A DNA stretch of 54,467 bases, taken from contig KZ836120.1 in the NCBI GenBank assembly GCA_003265685.1, positions 1 to 54,467 on the forward strand, written 5' to 3'. Source of the stretch: Piscinibacter caeni (GTDB taxonomy: Bacteria > Pseudomonadota > Gammaproteobacteria > Burkholderiales > Burkholderiaceae_C). Shown here one piece after another: positions 41,311-49,967 of the stretch (position 1 is the stretch's first letter; every line of letters starts with the position of its first letter). The translations under genes and the position numbers were made by a program. The notes below the pieces were generated by a model. That model searched no databases. It was not told the DNA's origin and was given only the letters and a program-made list of their open reading frames with translations.

Positions 41311-43641
41311 ATGAAAGAGTCGATGCACAGGGCAAAGCGCAGCAGACACTTGGCCGTCGTGCCGCCTTCGGCTACGGTTGGCGACGCTTTGCCGGCCCCC
41401 TGGCCGCACCCTGCTCCCAGCCCCGCGCCGGCACTGCAGATCGGCGGCGCCCTGCGGGCGGTGGCCGACGCCGCGCTCGGTGGCGATCAACGAGTAAAGG
41501 AGGTTGCGGCAGCGTGCTTCGCCGCCGTGCTTGGCGGATGCGGCGTGGCCGTGATCGAACGCGTGGGCGCAGGTTGGCGCTGCGCCAGTGAGAATGCGTT
41601 CGGGCCGGGCGAACTCATTGCTGTTCTTCCGACGTCGGTCGCAACGTCGGGCGACATCTCCGTGCTGCCGGGTATCGGCACCTTCGTGCCGGTGAAGCCG
41701 GGGATGGGCGTCCTGGCGGATTGCCAGCTCGTCGACGCAGACCGCGCCCAGGTGCTGCGCTGTCTTGCGATCGGCTTCGAACTCGCGCTCACCGCAGCGA
41801 ACCAGTATCGCGTCACGAGGGACGCGATGGACGAGATCGATAGCCTGCAGCAGGTCGCCAGGCGCATTCTGTCCGCATCCGAACTGGACGAGGTGCTGTT
41901 CTCGATCTCGCGCGAGACGGCCCGGCTCCTTGGCGCGGACATCGGCGGGGTGTTTCTTCGAGACGGCGACGAGCTCGTGATGCGCAGTTGCGTCGGCAAC
42001 GACACGCTGGACATCGATCGGCTCAGGATGAAGCGTGGACAGGGCCTTGCAGGGCGCGTTCTAGAGACCGGGCGCCCGTGCAAGGTCGACGACTACCTCG
42101 CCAGCGATCAGGTCAGCCGCGACTACTTCTGGCTCGTTCGCGACGAGCAAATCCGCTGCGCGGTGGGCGCGCCGCTGCTTGCGCGAGAAGGCGTGATCGG
42201 CGTGCTCGAGGTTTGGCGCCGACGCGACGTGCCGTTCACCGATCAGGACGAGAAGCGCGTCGCCGCGCTCGCCAATCTGACGGCGATCGCGGTCCAGAAT
42301 GCCCGGCTGTACGAAAGCCAGAAGGCTTCAGTGCAGCAGCTCATACAGACCAACGAGAGTCTGCGCCAGCAGCACGAGGTCGTGCGTGTGTCGGCACAAC
42401 TCCAGGACGACGTCATCGGCGCCCTACTGGACGGCGGCGGCGTCACGGCGATCGCGCGGATCGTCGCCCGCCATGCCGGTGTGGAGGTCGCGATCCTGGG
42501 GACCGATCTCGGGGTAATGGCTGCCTATCCGGCGCAGGTCTCGAACGGCGACTGGCTCGAGCGGGTGGAGACCGCCGTGCGGCAGTTCCCCGGGTACGCC
42601 AACAACACCAGCGTGACCTCCCGAGAGCGCGATGGCTGGCTCTCGCTGCGTCCGATCGTTGCTGGCGGGGACCGGATTGGCTGGGTATGCATGCGCTCGA
42701 ACAGTGAGCCGGCCGAGATGCAAGAAGCCGCGAGCCGTCAAGGAGCGGTCGCTAGCGCGCTGTATTGCCTTGAGCAGCGTGCTGCAAGCGTCGCCCGGGC
42801 CTCCGCGCTCGGCGCGCTGATGTGGGACTTGCTGGAGGGCACGCCGCCGGTCAGGCAATCCGCGCTCGAGCGCTTGACGGAGTTCCACATCGACCTGCGG
42901 GGCCCGCACCGCGTCGTCCATTGCACTATAGAGGGCCTGGCCGAGACGGCGCGCGGCGAGGGTTGGAACATGGACACGGTGCAGCGCAAGCAGCGCGACG
43001 TGCGAGATGCGATCGAGCGAGCGCTGAGCGCTGCGGGACTGAAGTTGGCGTCCTCCCGTGGCGATCTGATCGTGGCGATCATCCCAGCGCTGGACGCCGC
43101 GCAGGTGACGCGGCAGCTCAAGTCGCTGAACGAGGAGATCCTGGCGAGGGACAAGGTCAGAACGTTCTGGGGCGTCAGCGCTCCATTCGATTCGCCGTCG
43201 CAGCTGTCGAACGCCAACCAGGAGGCCAAGTGTGCCGCGCTGGCCGTTGGGAAGCTGGGCACGGCGCAGAGCCCGGTGGTAATTCACGAGCATCTGGGCG
43301 TGCTGACGTTGTTATTGAATGGTGGCGGTATTGCCGAGGGGCACGACCTTCGCAAGTACGTCGACCGCATGCTGGGCCCGATGCTCAAGTACGACTCCGC
43401 GCACCATGGCGTCCTGGCGAAGACGATCCGGTCCTATCTGGACAACGATTGTTCACTGAAGCTGACGGCGCTGCAGCTTTTCGTCCACGAGAAGACCGTC
43501 CGCTACCGTCTCGCCCAGTTCGAGGAGCTGACGGGCGTCGACTTGCGCCGCCACCGCGAACGGATGTCGGTCGACCTAGCGTTGCTGATGCACGACTTCG
43601 CGACCCGGTCGGCCGGCGTAGCAGGCAAAGGGGCGGGCTGA
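41311..43641 (+). CDS. GAF-domain/PucR-type transcriptional regulator
   Basis: A 776-residue protein starting three bases after the BMC-H scrap. An N-terminal region is followed by a GAF domain (about residues 175-340; ADIGGVFLRDGDELVMRSCV, GQGLAGRVLETGRPC, GVIGVLEVWRRRDVPF), a coiled linker and a CdaR-like middle. The C-terminal PucR helix-turn-helix lies around 700-760 (YLDNDCSLKLTALQLFVHEK, then TVRYRLAQFEELTGVDL). It is a homologue of the partial regulator at 1-1958. It probably responds to an intracellular metabolite and regulates one or both BMC-type units; the inducer is unknown. Confidence 0.9.
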   Translation: MKESMHRAKRSRHLAVVPPSATVGDALPAPWPHPAPSPAPALQIGGALRAVADAALGGDQRVKEVAAACFAAVLGGCGVAVIERVGAGWRCASENAFGPGELIAVLPTSVATSGDISVLPGIGTFVPVKPGMGVLADCQLVDADRAQVLRCLAIGFELALTAANQYRVTRDAMDEIDSLQQVARRILSASELDEVLFSISRETARLLGADIGGVFLRDGDELVMRSCVGNDTLDIDRLRMKRGQGLAGRVLETGRPCKVDDYLASDQVSRDYFWLVRDEQIRCAVGAPLLAREGVIGVLEVWRRRDVPFTDQDEKRVAALANLTAIAVQNARLYESQKASVQQLIQTNESLRQQHEVVRVSAQLQDDVIGALLDGGGVTAIARIVARHAGVEVAILGTDLGVMAAYPAQVSNGDWLERVETAVRQFPGYANNTSVTSRERDGWLSLRPIVAGGDRIGWVCMRSNSEPAEMQEAASRQGAVASALYCLEQRAASVARASALGALMWDLLEGTPPVRQSALERLTEFHIDLRGPHRVVHCTIEGLAETARGEGWNMDTVQRKQRDVRDAIERALSAAGLKLASSRGDLIVAIIPALDAAQVTRQLKSLNEEILARDKVRTFWGVSAPFDSPSQLSNANQEAKCAALAVGKLGTAQSPVVIHEHLGVLTLLLNGGGIAEGHDLRKYVDRMLGPMLKYDSAHHGVLAKTIRSYLDNDCSLKLTALQLFVHEKTVRYRLAQFEELTGVDLRRHRERMSVDLALLMHDFATRSAGVAGKGAG

Positions 43642-43715
43642 CCACGCGCGGCGAAGTCGCCGTGCTGCGAGACGGCCACAAAGATGGCGACACCAGCCCG
43701 TCCGGCGCACGGCGT

Positions 43716-44387
43716 TCAGCTATGCGCGACTTGCCATTCTTTGCACCCGACGCGGTCGTGTGCCGCGGTGATATGGGCGCCGATGGCACGCGCCGCGCCA
43801 GCTGCATCACCTCGAGCGATGGCTTCCAGCACCGCGGCATGTTCATTCCACACATCGCGTGCCAACTCACGATGCTGCAACACTTCACCCATGGACCGGC
43901 GCAGGTGCTGCCAGTGGGCCTGCATCGACTGAACCACGAGCGGATTCCCGCTGGCCTGGTAGATCCACTCGTGAAAGTCCACGTCTGCCAGAAGTGCGGC
44001 GTGCGCGTCGCCTGCAGCTGCAACCTTCCGGCCGAACTGAACGATAGCCTTGCCGGCGGTGACCTGCCCCTTCGTCGCGCGTACTGCAGCCAGCGAAGCC
44101 GCCAGCGGCTCCAAGGCCGAGCGCAACTCGAAGATCGCGTCAAAGCGGGCGCGGTCGACGGGCGCCACTTGAAGCCCACGTCTTCCGCGGTCTACCAAGA
44201 AGCCTTGCACTTTGAGCTGACTCAGCGCAGTCAACACCGGCTGGCGAGACACCTGCAGCTTCTCCGCGAGTTCATCCTGCCGCACCGGGTCTCCTGGCGC
44301 CAGAACCCCCTCGCAGATCGCGTCCAGGATCTTCTCGTAGACCTGTTCGACGAGCGGCTTGGTTCGCTGAAGGGATTCGATGCTCAT
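43716..44387 (-). CDS. GntR-family (FCD) transcriptional regulator of the mutase cluster
   Basis: A 223-residue protein. I chose the ATG at 44387 (MSIESLQRTKPLVEQVYEKI) over upstream in-frame starts because GntR-FCD proteins begin this way. The winged helix includes VRQDELAEKLQVSRQPVLTA, and the FCD domain has FELRSALEPLAASLAA, DVDFHEWIYQASGNPLV and a terminal HITAAHDRV with metal-binding His. It diverges from hcmB over 119 bases. FCD members usually bind a carboxylic acid or CoA-linked ligand, so 2-hydroxyisobutyrate is a natural candidate (inference). Confidence 0.88.
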   Translation of the reverse strand: MSIESLQRTKPLVEQVYEKILDAICEGVLAPGDPVRQDELAEKLQVSRQPVLTALSQLKVQGFLVDRGRRGLQVAPVDRARFDAIFELRSALEPLAASLAAVRATKGQVTAGKAIVQFGRKVAAAGDAHAALLADVDFHEWIYQASGNPLVVQSMQAHWQHLRRSMGEVLQHRELARDVWNEHAAVLEAIARGDAAGAARAIGAHITAAHDRVGCKEWQVAHS

Positions 44388-44423
44388 GGTGTCTGCATTA
44401 TCGCTGCGGCCTAGGGTAAATAC

Positions 44424-44451
44424 CGCATGTCGCATGTCGCATGTCGCATAC
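44424..44451. promoter_or_regulatory. Tandem CGCATGT repeats, candidate GntR operator
   Basis: Three perfect head-to-tail CGCATGT units followed by CGCATAC, between the divergent GntR gene and hcmB. GTCGCATACGAT at the right end is an imperfect inverted repeat. A 7-bp periodicity is not one helical turn, so binding of dimers on alternating units is possible. No start site can be assigned. Confidence 0.5.
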
Positions 44452-44506
44452 GATAGATGCATTCTCAGCGACTTGCAACCTTCTTCACCGGAAACAATAG
44501 CTCGCC

Positions 44507-44917
44507 ATGGACCAAATCCCGATCCGCGTTCTTCTCGCCAAAGTCGGCCTCGACGGCCATGACAGAGGCGTCAAGGTGGTCGCTCGCGCGCTGCGCGACG
44601 CCGGCATGGACGTCATCTACTCCGGCCTTCATCGCACGCCCGAAGAAGTGGTCAACACCGCCATCCAGGAAGACGTGGACGTGCTGGGTGTGAGCCTCCT
44701 GTCCGGCGTGCAGCTCACGGTCTTCCCCAAGATCTTCAAGCTCCTGGAAGAGAGAGGCGCCGGCGACTTGATCGTGATCGCCGGTGGCGTGATGCCGGAC
44801 GAGGACGCCGCGGCCATCCGCAAACTGGGCGTGCGCGAGGTGCTCCTGCAGGACACGCCGCCGCAGGCCATCATCGACTCGATCCGCGCCTTGGTCGCCG
44901 CGCGCGGCGCCCGCTGA
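44507..44917 (+). CDS. hcmB: 2-Hydroxyisobutyryl-CoA mutase small (B12-binding) subunit
   Basis: A 136-residue B12-binding domain. The base-off motif is KVGLDGHDRGVKVVARAL (Asp-x-His-x-x-Gly), followed by DVLGVSLLSGVQLTVFPKI and VIAGGVMPDEDAAAI, the other two cofactor loops. It pairs with the large subunit encoded at 47359-49047. Methylmalonyl-CoA mutases carry this domain fused to the large chain, whereas hydroxyisobutyryl-CoA and isobutyryl-CoA mutases have it separate. It is the first gene of the operon. Confidence 0.92.
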   Translation: MDQIPIRVLLAKVGLDGHDRGVKVVARALRDAGMDVIYSGLHRTPEEVVNTAIQEDVDVLGVSLLSGVQLTVFPKIFKLLEERGAGDLIVIAGGVMPDEDAAAIRKLGVREVLLQDTPPQAIIDSIRALVAARGAR

Positions 44918-44938
44918 AGTCAGCGCAGGAGGCATGCG

Positions 44939-46372
44939 ATGGAAGAGTGGAAGTTTCCCGTCGAGTACGATGAAAATTACTTGCCGCCGGCCGACAGCCG
45001 GTACTGGTTTCCGCGACGCGAAACGATGCCGGCGGCGGAGCGTGACAAGGCCATCCTCGGTCGCCTCCAGCAGGTGTGCCAGTACGCATGGGACACCTCG
45101 CCGTTCTACCGGCGCAAGTGGGAGGAAGCCAACTTCCACCCCAGCCAACTGAAGTCGTTGGAGGACTTCGAGACGCGCGTGCCGGTGATCAAGAAGACGG
45201 ATCTTCGCGAATCGCAGGCCGCCCACCCGCCGTTTGGCGACTACGTGTGCGTGCCCGATTCCGAAATCTTCCACGTCCACGGAACCAGCGGCACCACCGG
45301 GCGCCCGACCGCTTTCGGCATCGGTCGGGCCGACTGGCGCGCCATCGCCAACGCGCATGCGCGGATCATGTGGGGCATGGGCATCCGCCCGGGCGACCTG
45401 GTCTGCGTCGCAGCCGTCTTCAGCCTCTATATGGGTAGCTGGGGTGCGCTGGCTGGCGCAGAGCGGTTGCGCGCCAAGGCTTTTCCCTTCGGCGCCGGCG
45501 CGCCCGGCATGAGTGCCCGCCTGGTGCAATGGCTCGACACCATGAAGCCGGCCGCCTTCTACGGCACGCCAAGCTACGCGATCCATCTCGCTGAGGTAGC
45601 GCGCGAGGAGAAGCTGAATCCGCGCGACTTCGGTCTGAAGTGCCTGTTCTTCAGCGGCGAGCCGGGCGCTTCGGTGCCTGGCGTCAAGGACCGTATCGAG
45701 GAGGCTTATGGCGCCAAGGTCTACGACTGCGGTTCGATGGCCGAGATGTCCCCTTTCATGAACGTCGCCGGCACCGAACAGAGCAACGACGGCATGCTGT
45801 GCTGGCAGGACATCATCTACACGGAGGTCTGTGACCCGGCCAATATGCGGCGCGTGCCCTACGGCCAGCGCGGCACGCCGGTGTACACCCACTTGGAGCG
45901 CACCAGCCAGCCGATGATCCGGCTGCTCTCGGGCGACCTCACGCTGTGGACGAACGACGAGAATCCCTGCGGCCGCACCTATCCCCGGCTGCCGCAAGGA
46001 ATCTTTGGCCGCATCGACGACATGTTCACCATCCGCGGCGAGAACATTTACCCGAGCGAGATCGACGCAGCACTGAACCAGATGTCGGGCTACGGCGGTG
46101 AGCACCGGATCGTCATCACGCGCGAGTCGGCGATGGACGAGCTCTTGCTGCGCGTCGAACCCAGCGAGAGCGTTCACGCGGCGGGGGCTGCTGCACTGGA
46201 GACGTTCCGCGCAGAAGCATCGCACCGTGTTCAGACCGTGCTCGGCGTTCGTGCCAAGGTGGAACTGGTCGCGCCGAACTCGATCGCACGCACCGACTTC
46301 AAGGCGCGGCGCGTGATCGACGACCGCGACGTGTTCCGGGCGCTGAACCAGCAATTGCAATCGAGCGCCTGA
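44939..46372 (+). CDS. Acyl-CoA ligase, probable 2-hydroxyisobutyryl-CoA synthetase
   Basis: A 477-residue adenylate-forming enzyme of the phenylacetate-CoA ligase type. Visible are the phosphate loop HVHGTSGTTGRPTAFGIGRA, FYGTPSYAIHLAEVA, YDCGSMAEMSPF, LLSGDLTLWTNDE and the C-terminal hinge GRIDDMFTIRGENIYPSEID. It would activate a short hydroxy acid with ATP and CoA. Its place between the two mutase subunit genes makes 2-hydroxyisobutyrate the likely substrate, consistent with the described pathway in tertiary-alcohol degraders. Confidence 0.9.
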   Translation: MEEWKFPVEYDENYLPPADSRYWFPRRETMPAAERDKAILGRLQQVCQYAWDTSPFYRRKWEEANFHPSQLKSLEDFETRVPVIKKTDLRESQAAHPPFGDYVCVPDSEIFHVHGTSGTTGRPTAFGIGRADWRAIANAHARIMWGMGIRPGDLVCVAAVFSLYMGSWGALAGAERLRAKAFPFGAGAPGMSARLVQWLDTMKPAAFYGTPSYAIHLAEVAREEKLNPRDFGLKCLFFSGEPGASVPGVKDRIEEAYGAKVYDCGSMAEMSPFMNVAGTEQSNDGMLCWQDIIYTEVCDPANMRRVPYGQRGTPVYTHLERTSQPMIRLLSGDLTLWTNDENPCGRTYPRLPQGIFGRIDDMFTIRGENIYPSEIDAALNQMSGYGGEHRIVITRESAMDELLLRVEPSESVHAAGAAALETFRAEASHRVQTVLGVRAKVELVAPNSIARTDFKARRVIDDRDVFRALNQQLQSSA

Positions 46373-46388
46373 GCAGGCAGGGACTGGA

Positions 46389-47372
46389 ATGACCTACGTT
46401 CCCTCATTCGCCCTGCTCGAGCAGCTCAGAGCCGGCAACACCTGGGCGCTTGGCCGCCTGATCTCGCGCGCCGAGGCCGGTGTGGCCGAGGCGCGGCCGG
46501 CATTGGCCGAGGTCTATCGGCACGCCGGCTCGGCGCATGTGATCGGTCTCACCGGGGTGCCGGGGAGTGGCAAGTCGACTCTCGTGGCGAAGCTCACGGC
46601 CGCCCTGCGCAAGCGTGGTGAAAAGGTCGGCATCGTCGCAATCGATCCGTCGAGCCCGTACTCGGGCGGTGCGATCCTCGGCGACCGTATCCGAATGACC
46701 GAACTCGCCAACGATTCCGGCGTATTCATCCGCAGCATGGCCACGCGCGGCGCGACGGGGGGCATGGCGCGTGCCGCCCTCGACGCCGTGGACCTGCTGG
46801 ATGTCGCCGGCTATCACACCATCATCCTGGAGACTGTCGGAGTCGGTCAGGACGAGGTGGAGGTGGCGCACGCATCGGACACGACAGTCGTCGTATCGGC
46901 GCCAGGCCTTGGAGACGAGATCCAGGCCATCAAAGCCGGCGTCCTGGAAATCGCCGACATCCATGTTGTCAGCAAGTGCGACCGCGACGACGCGAATCGC
47001 ACGCTCACCGATCTCAAGCAGATGCTGACGCTCGGCGCCATGGTCGGGCCCAAGCGCGCATGGGCGATCCCGGTCGTGGGTGTCAGTTCGTACACAGGCG
47101 AAGGCGTCGACGACCTGCTCGGTCGCATCGCCGCCCACCGCCAGGCGACGGCCGACACCGAACTCGGCCGCGAACGGCGCCGTCGCGTAGCCGAATTCCG
47201 CCTTCAGAAGACCGCCGAGACGCTGCTCCTGGAGCGATTCACCACCGGAGCGCAGCCCTTCTCGCCTGCGCTCGCAGACAGCCTCAGCAACCGTGCGTCG
47301 GATCCCTACGCCGCAGCACGCGAACTCATCGCCCGAACGATCCGCAAGGAGTACTCGAATGACCTGGCTTGA
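46389..47372 (+). CDS. MeaB/ArgK-type GTPase, chaperone of the mutase
   Basis: A 327-residue G3E GTPase. The P-loop is IGLTGVPGSGKSTLVAKL; further motifs are VAIDPSSPYSGGAILGDRIR, GVFIRSMATRGATGGMARA, IILETVGVGQDEVEVA and VVSKCDRDDANRT. MeaB proteins protect and reload B12 mutases. It begins 16 bases after the ligase and its end overlaps hcmA by 14 bases, a coupling that fits 1:1 synthesis. Confidence 0.93.
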   Translation: MTYVPSFALLEQLRAGNTWALGRLISRAEAGVAEARPALAEVYRHAGSAHVIGLTGVPGSGKSTLVAKLTAALRKRGEKVGIVAIDPSSPYSGGAILGDRIRMTELANDSGVFIRSMATRGATGGMARAALDAVDLLDVAGYHTIILETVGVGQDEVEVAHASDTTVVVSAPGLGDEIQAIKAGVLEIADIHVVSKCDRDDANRTLTDLKQMLTLGAMVGPKRAWAIPVVGVSSYTGEGVDDLLGRIAAHRQATADTELGRERRRRVAEFRLQKTAETLLLERFTTGAQPFSPALADSLSNRASDPYAAARELIARTIRKEYSNDLA

Positions 47373-49047
47373 GCCGCAGATAAAGTCCCAACTCCAATCG
47401 GAGCGCAAGGACTGGGAAGCGAACGAAGTCGGCGCCTTCTTGAAGAAGGCGCCCGAGCGCAAGGAGCAGTTCCACACGATCGGGGACTTCCCGGTCCAGC
47501 GCACCTACACCGCTGCCGACATCGCCGACACGCCGCTGGAGGACATCGGTCTTCCGGGGCGCTACCCGTTCACGCGCGGGCCCTACCCGACGATGTACCG
47601 CAGCCGCACCTGGACGATGCGCCAGATCGCCGGCTTCGGCACCGGCGAGGACACCAACAAGCGCTTCAAGTATCTGATCGCGCAGGGCCAGACCGGCATC
47701 TCCACCGACTTCGACATGCCCACGCTGATGGGCTACGACTCCGACCACCCGATGAGCGACGGCGAGGTCGGCCGCGAGGGCGTGGCGATCGACACGCTGG
47801 CCGACATGGAGGCGCTGCTGGCCGACATCGACCTCGAGAAGATCTCGGTCTCGTTCACGATCAACCCGAGCGCCTGGATCCTGCTCGCGATGTACGTGGC
47901 GCTCGGCGAGAAGCGCGGCTACGACCTGAACAAGCTGTCGGGCACGGTGCAGGCCGACATCCTGAAGGAGTACATGGCGCAGAAGGAGTACATCTACCCG
48001 ATCGCGCCGTCGGTGCGCATCGTGCGCGACATCATCACCTACAGCGCGAAGAACCTGAAGCGCTACAACCCGATCAACATCTCGGGCTACCACATCAGCG
48101 AGGCCGGCTCGTCGCCGCTGCAGGAGGCGGCCTTCACGCTGGCCAACCTGATCACCTACGTGAACGAGGTGACGGAGACCGGCATGCACGTCGACGAGTT
48201 CGCGCCGCGCCTCGCCTTCTTCTTCGTGTCGCAAGGTGACTTCTTCGAGGAGGTAGCGAAGTTCCGCGCCCTACGTCGCTGCTACGCGAAGATCATGAAG
48301 GAGCGCTTCGGCGCGAAGAACCCCGAGTCGATGCGGCTGCGCTTTCACTGTCAGACCGCGGCGGCGACTTTGACCAAGCCGCAGTACATGGTCAACGTCG
48401 TGCGTACGTCGCTGCAGGCGCTGTCGGCCGTGCTCGGCGGCGCGCAGTCGCTGCACACCAACGGCTACGACGAAGCCTTCGCGATCCCGACCGAGGATGC
48501 GATGAAGATGGCGCTGCGCACGCAGCAGATCATTGCCGAGGAGAGTGGTGTCGCCGACGTGATCGACCCGCTGGGTGGCAGCTACTACGTCGAGGCGCTG
48601 ACCACCGAGTACGAGAAGAAGATCTTCGAGATCCTCGAGGAAGTCGAGAAGCGCGGTGGCACCATCAAGCTGATCGAGCAGGGCTGGTTCCAGAAGCAGA
48701 TTGCGGACTTCGCTTACGAGACCGCGCTGCGCAAGCAGTCCGGCCAGAAGCCGGTGATCGGGGTGAACCGCTTCGTCGAGAACGAAGAGGACGTCAAGAT
48801 CGAGATCCACCCGTACGACAACACGACGGCCGAACGCCAGATTTCCCGCACGCGCCGCGTTCGCGCCGAGCGCGACGAGGCCAAGGTGCAAGCGATGCTC
48901 GACCAACTGGTGGCTGTCGCCAAGGACGAGTCCCAGAACCTGATGCCGCTGACCATCGAACTGGTGAAGGCCGGCGCAACGATGGGGGACATCGTCGAGA
49001 AGCTGAAGGGGATCTGGGGTACCTACCGCGAGACGCCGGTCTTCTGA
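47359..49047 (+). CDS. hcmA: 2-Hydroxyisobutyryl-CoA mutase large subunit
   Basis: A 562-residue catalytic subunit starting at ATG 47359 with AAGGAG nine bases upstream. It is a methylmalonyl-CoA mutase-type TIM barrel, with [57 protein letters not shown] and [17 protein letters not shown]. Counting from this start, residue 90 is Ile (MRQIAG) and 117 is Asp (GISTDFD). In methylmalonyl-CoA mutase position 89/90 is Tyr. To my knowledge the Ile/Asp pair distinguishes 2-hydroxyisobutyryl-CoA mutase. It interconverts 2-hydroxyisobutyryl-CoA and (S)-3-hydroxybutyryl-CoA. Confidence 0.93.
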   Translation: MTWLEPQIKSQLQSERKDWEANEVGAFLKKAPERKEQFHTIGDFPVQRTYTAADIADTPLEDIGLPGRYPFTRGPYPTMYRSRTWTMRQIAGFGTGEDTNKRFKYLIAQGQTGISTDFDMPTLMGYDSDHPMSDGEVGREGVAIDTLADMEALLADIDLEKISVSFTINPSAWILLAMYVALGEKRGYDLNKLSGTVQADILKEYMAQKEYIYPIAPSVRIVRDIITYSAKNLKRYNPINISGYHISEAGSSPLQEAAFTLANLITYVNEVTETGMHVDEFAPRLAFFFVSQGDFFEEVAKFRALRRCYAKIMKERFGAKNPESMRLRFHCQTAAATLTKPQYMVNVVRTSLQALSAVLGGAQSLHTNGYDEAFAIPTEDAMKMALRTQQIIAEESGVADVIDPLGGSYYVEALTTEYEKKIFEILEEVEKRGGTIKLIEQGWFQKQIADFAYETALRKQSGQKPVIGVNRFVENEEDVKIEIHPYDNTTAERQISRTRRVRAERDEAKVQAMLDQLVAVAKDESQNLMPLTIELVKAGATMGDIVEKLKGIWGTYRETPVF

Positions 49048-49060
49048 GCGTCGGCCGGCC

Positions 49061-49330
49061 ATGTCGGGATCCAGCATGCTGTCTCGTGCCGAGGTGCGCC
49101 AACTGAAGTCGGCGGTGCGCCGCGAGGCGAACCCGGCTGCGGCCGAGCGGCTGCTGGCCGACAGCGTGCGAAAGGGACACGACAAGCTGGCGCTGCATCG
49201 ATACTTGGCACTGCACAGAATTGACGCGGCGCGGTGCGCCCCCTACGAGGATTACTGCTGTCAGGTGGCCGGCCGTTTGCCAGGCGAGTCGCTGCGTCGG
49301 GTCCTCCGTCACGCAGGCTGGATCGGCTGA
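49061..49330 (+). CDS. 89-residue small protein in the mutase operon
   Basis: It begins 13 bases after hcmA and ends 30 bases before the next gene. It is basic and helical: SRAEVRQLKSAVRREANPAA, then AERLLADSVRKGHDKLALHR, YLALHRIDAARCAPYEDYCC and a terminal RLPGESLRRVLRHAGWIG. There is no signal or membrane segment. Position suggests an accessory factor of the mutase or adenosyltransferase. No family is recognised. A start at 49076 is also possible. Confidence 0.6.
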   Translation: MSGSSMLSRAEVRQLKSAVRREANPAAAERLLADSVRKGHDKLALHRYLALHRIDAARCAPYEDYCCQVAGRLPGESLRRVLRHAGWIG

Positions 49331-49360
49331 GACGCTGAGCACGGCGCAAGGAGTGGTGGC

Positions 49361-49942
49361 ATGAACAGCGATGGCATATCACACGACCCCCGTCGTGGCG
49401 ACGACGGTACGACGTCATTGGCCGGCGGTACACGGGTCGAGAAGAACAGCCCGTACATGCAGGCTATCGGCGTCGTAGATGAATTGAACAGCCTGATCGG
49501 CATGGCAATCGCTTCGGAGTGCGGCTCCGATCTCCGCGTGGTGCTGTCGGAAACGCAGGACGAACTGGTGGCGCTGTCCTCCGAGCTCTCGTCGCCGGGC
49601 AGCATCGTCTTGACGCTTGCGGCGCTGCAGCGTGTCGACAAGGAGCTGACCAGGTGGCTTGCGGACTTGCCTCCGGCGGCCGGCATCGTCCTGCCGCGCG
49701 GAACGATGGCCGCGGCGCTGTGCTTCAAGGCACGAGCGACATGTCGCACGCTAGAGCGCGAACTCGTCGGTCTCGAGGAGGCGGATCGCGAGTCTTGCGC
49801 GGATTCGTTGCGCCTGCCGTATGTCAACCGGCTGTCCGATCTTCTGCATGCGCTCGCCCGAACTGTGAATCGACGTGCCGACGCCGAGGCGATCGTCAGG
49901 GCCGCCGGTGTCCAGGCTGGATCGGCAAGTCGGAGCGACTGA
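49361..49942 (+). CDS. Divergent PduO-type ATP:cob(I)alamin adenosyltransferase
   Basis: A 193-residue PduO-family protein with AAGGAG upstream. RRGDDGTTSLAGGTRVEKNS and VDELNSLIGMAIASE match the N-terminal ATP site, and YVNRLSDLLHALARTVN matches the C-terminal helix. The central motif reads KARATCRTLERELVGLEE where the paralogue at 52782 has ARTVCRRAERSV, so one conserved Arg is Thr, and ILPGGS reads VLPRGT. Activity may be reduced or changed. Having two PduO genes in one mutase cluster suggests division of labour between synthesis and repair or delivery. Confidence 0.85.
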   Translation: MNSDGISHDPRRGDDGTTSLAGGTRVEKNSPYMQAIGVVDELNSLIGMAIASECGSDLRVVLSETQDELVALSSELSSPGSIVLTLAALQRVDKELTRWLADLPPAAGIVLPRGTMAAALCFKARATCRTLERELVGLEEADRESCADSLRLPYVNRLSDLLHALARTVNRRADAEAIVRAAGVQAGSASRSD

Positions 49943-49967
49943 TACTTCGACCTCGAAAGGAGCGGCG

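Noticed and set aside
44424-44451. CRISPR-like array
   Set aside because: Units of seven bases with no spacers; a short tandem repeat.
44465-46360. Minus-strand open frame of 631 codons
   Set aside because: Antisense to hcmB and the acyl-CoA ligase, both certain genes; composition typical of a shadow.
47359-49047. Methylmalonyl-CoA mutase
   Set aside because: Separate small subunit, Ile90 where methylmalonyl-CoA mutase has Tyr, and a neighbouring 3-hydroxybutyryl-CoA dehydrogenase argue for 2-hydroxyisobutyryl-CoA mutase.
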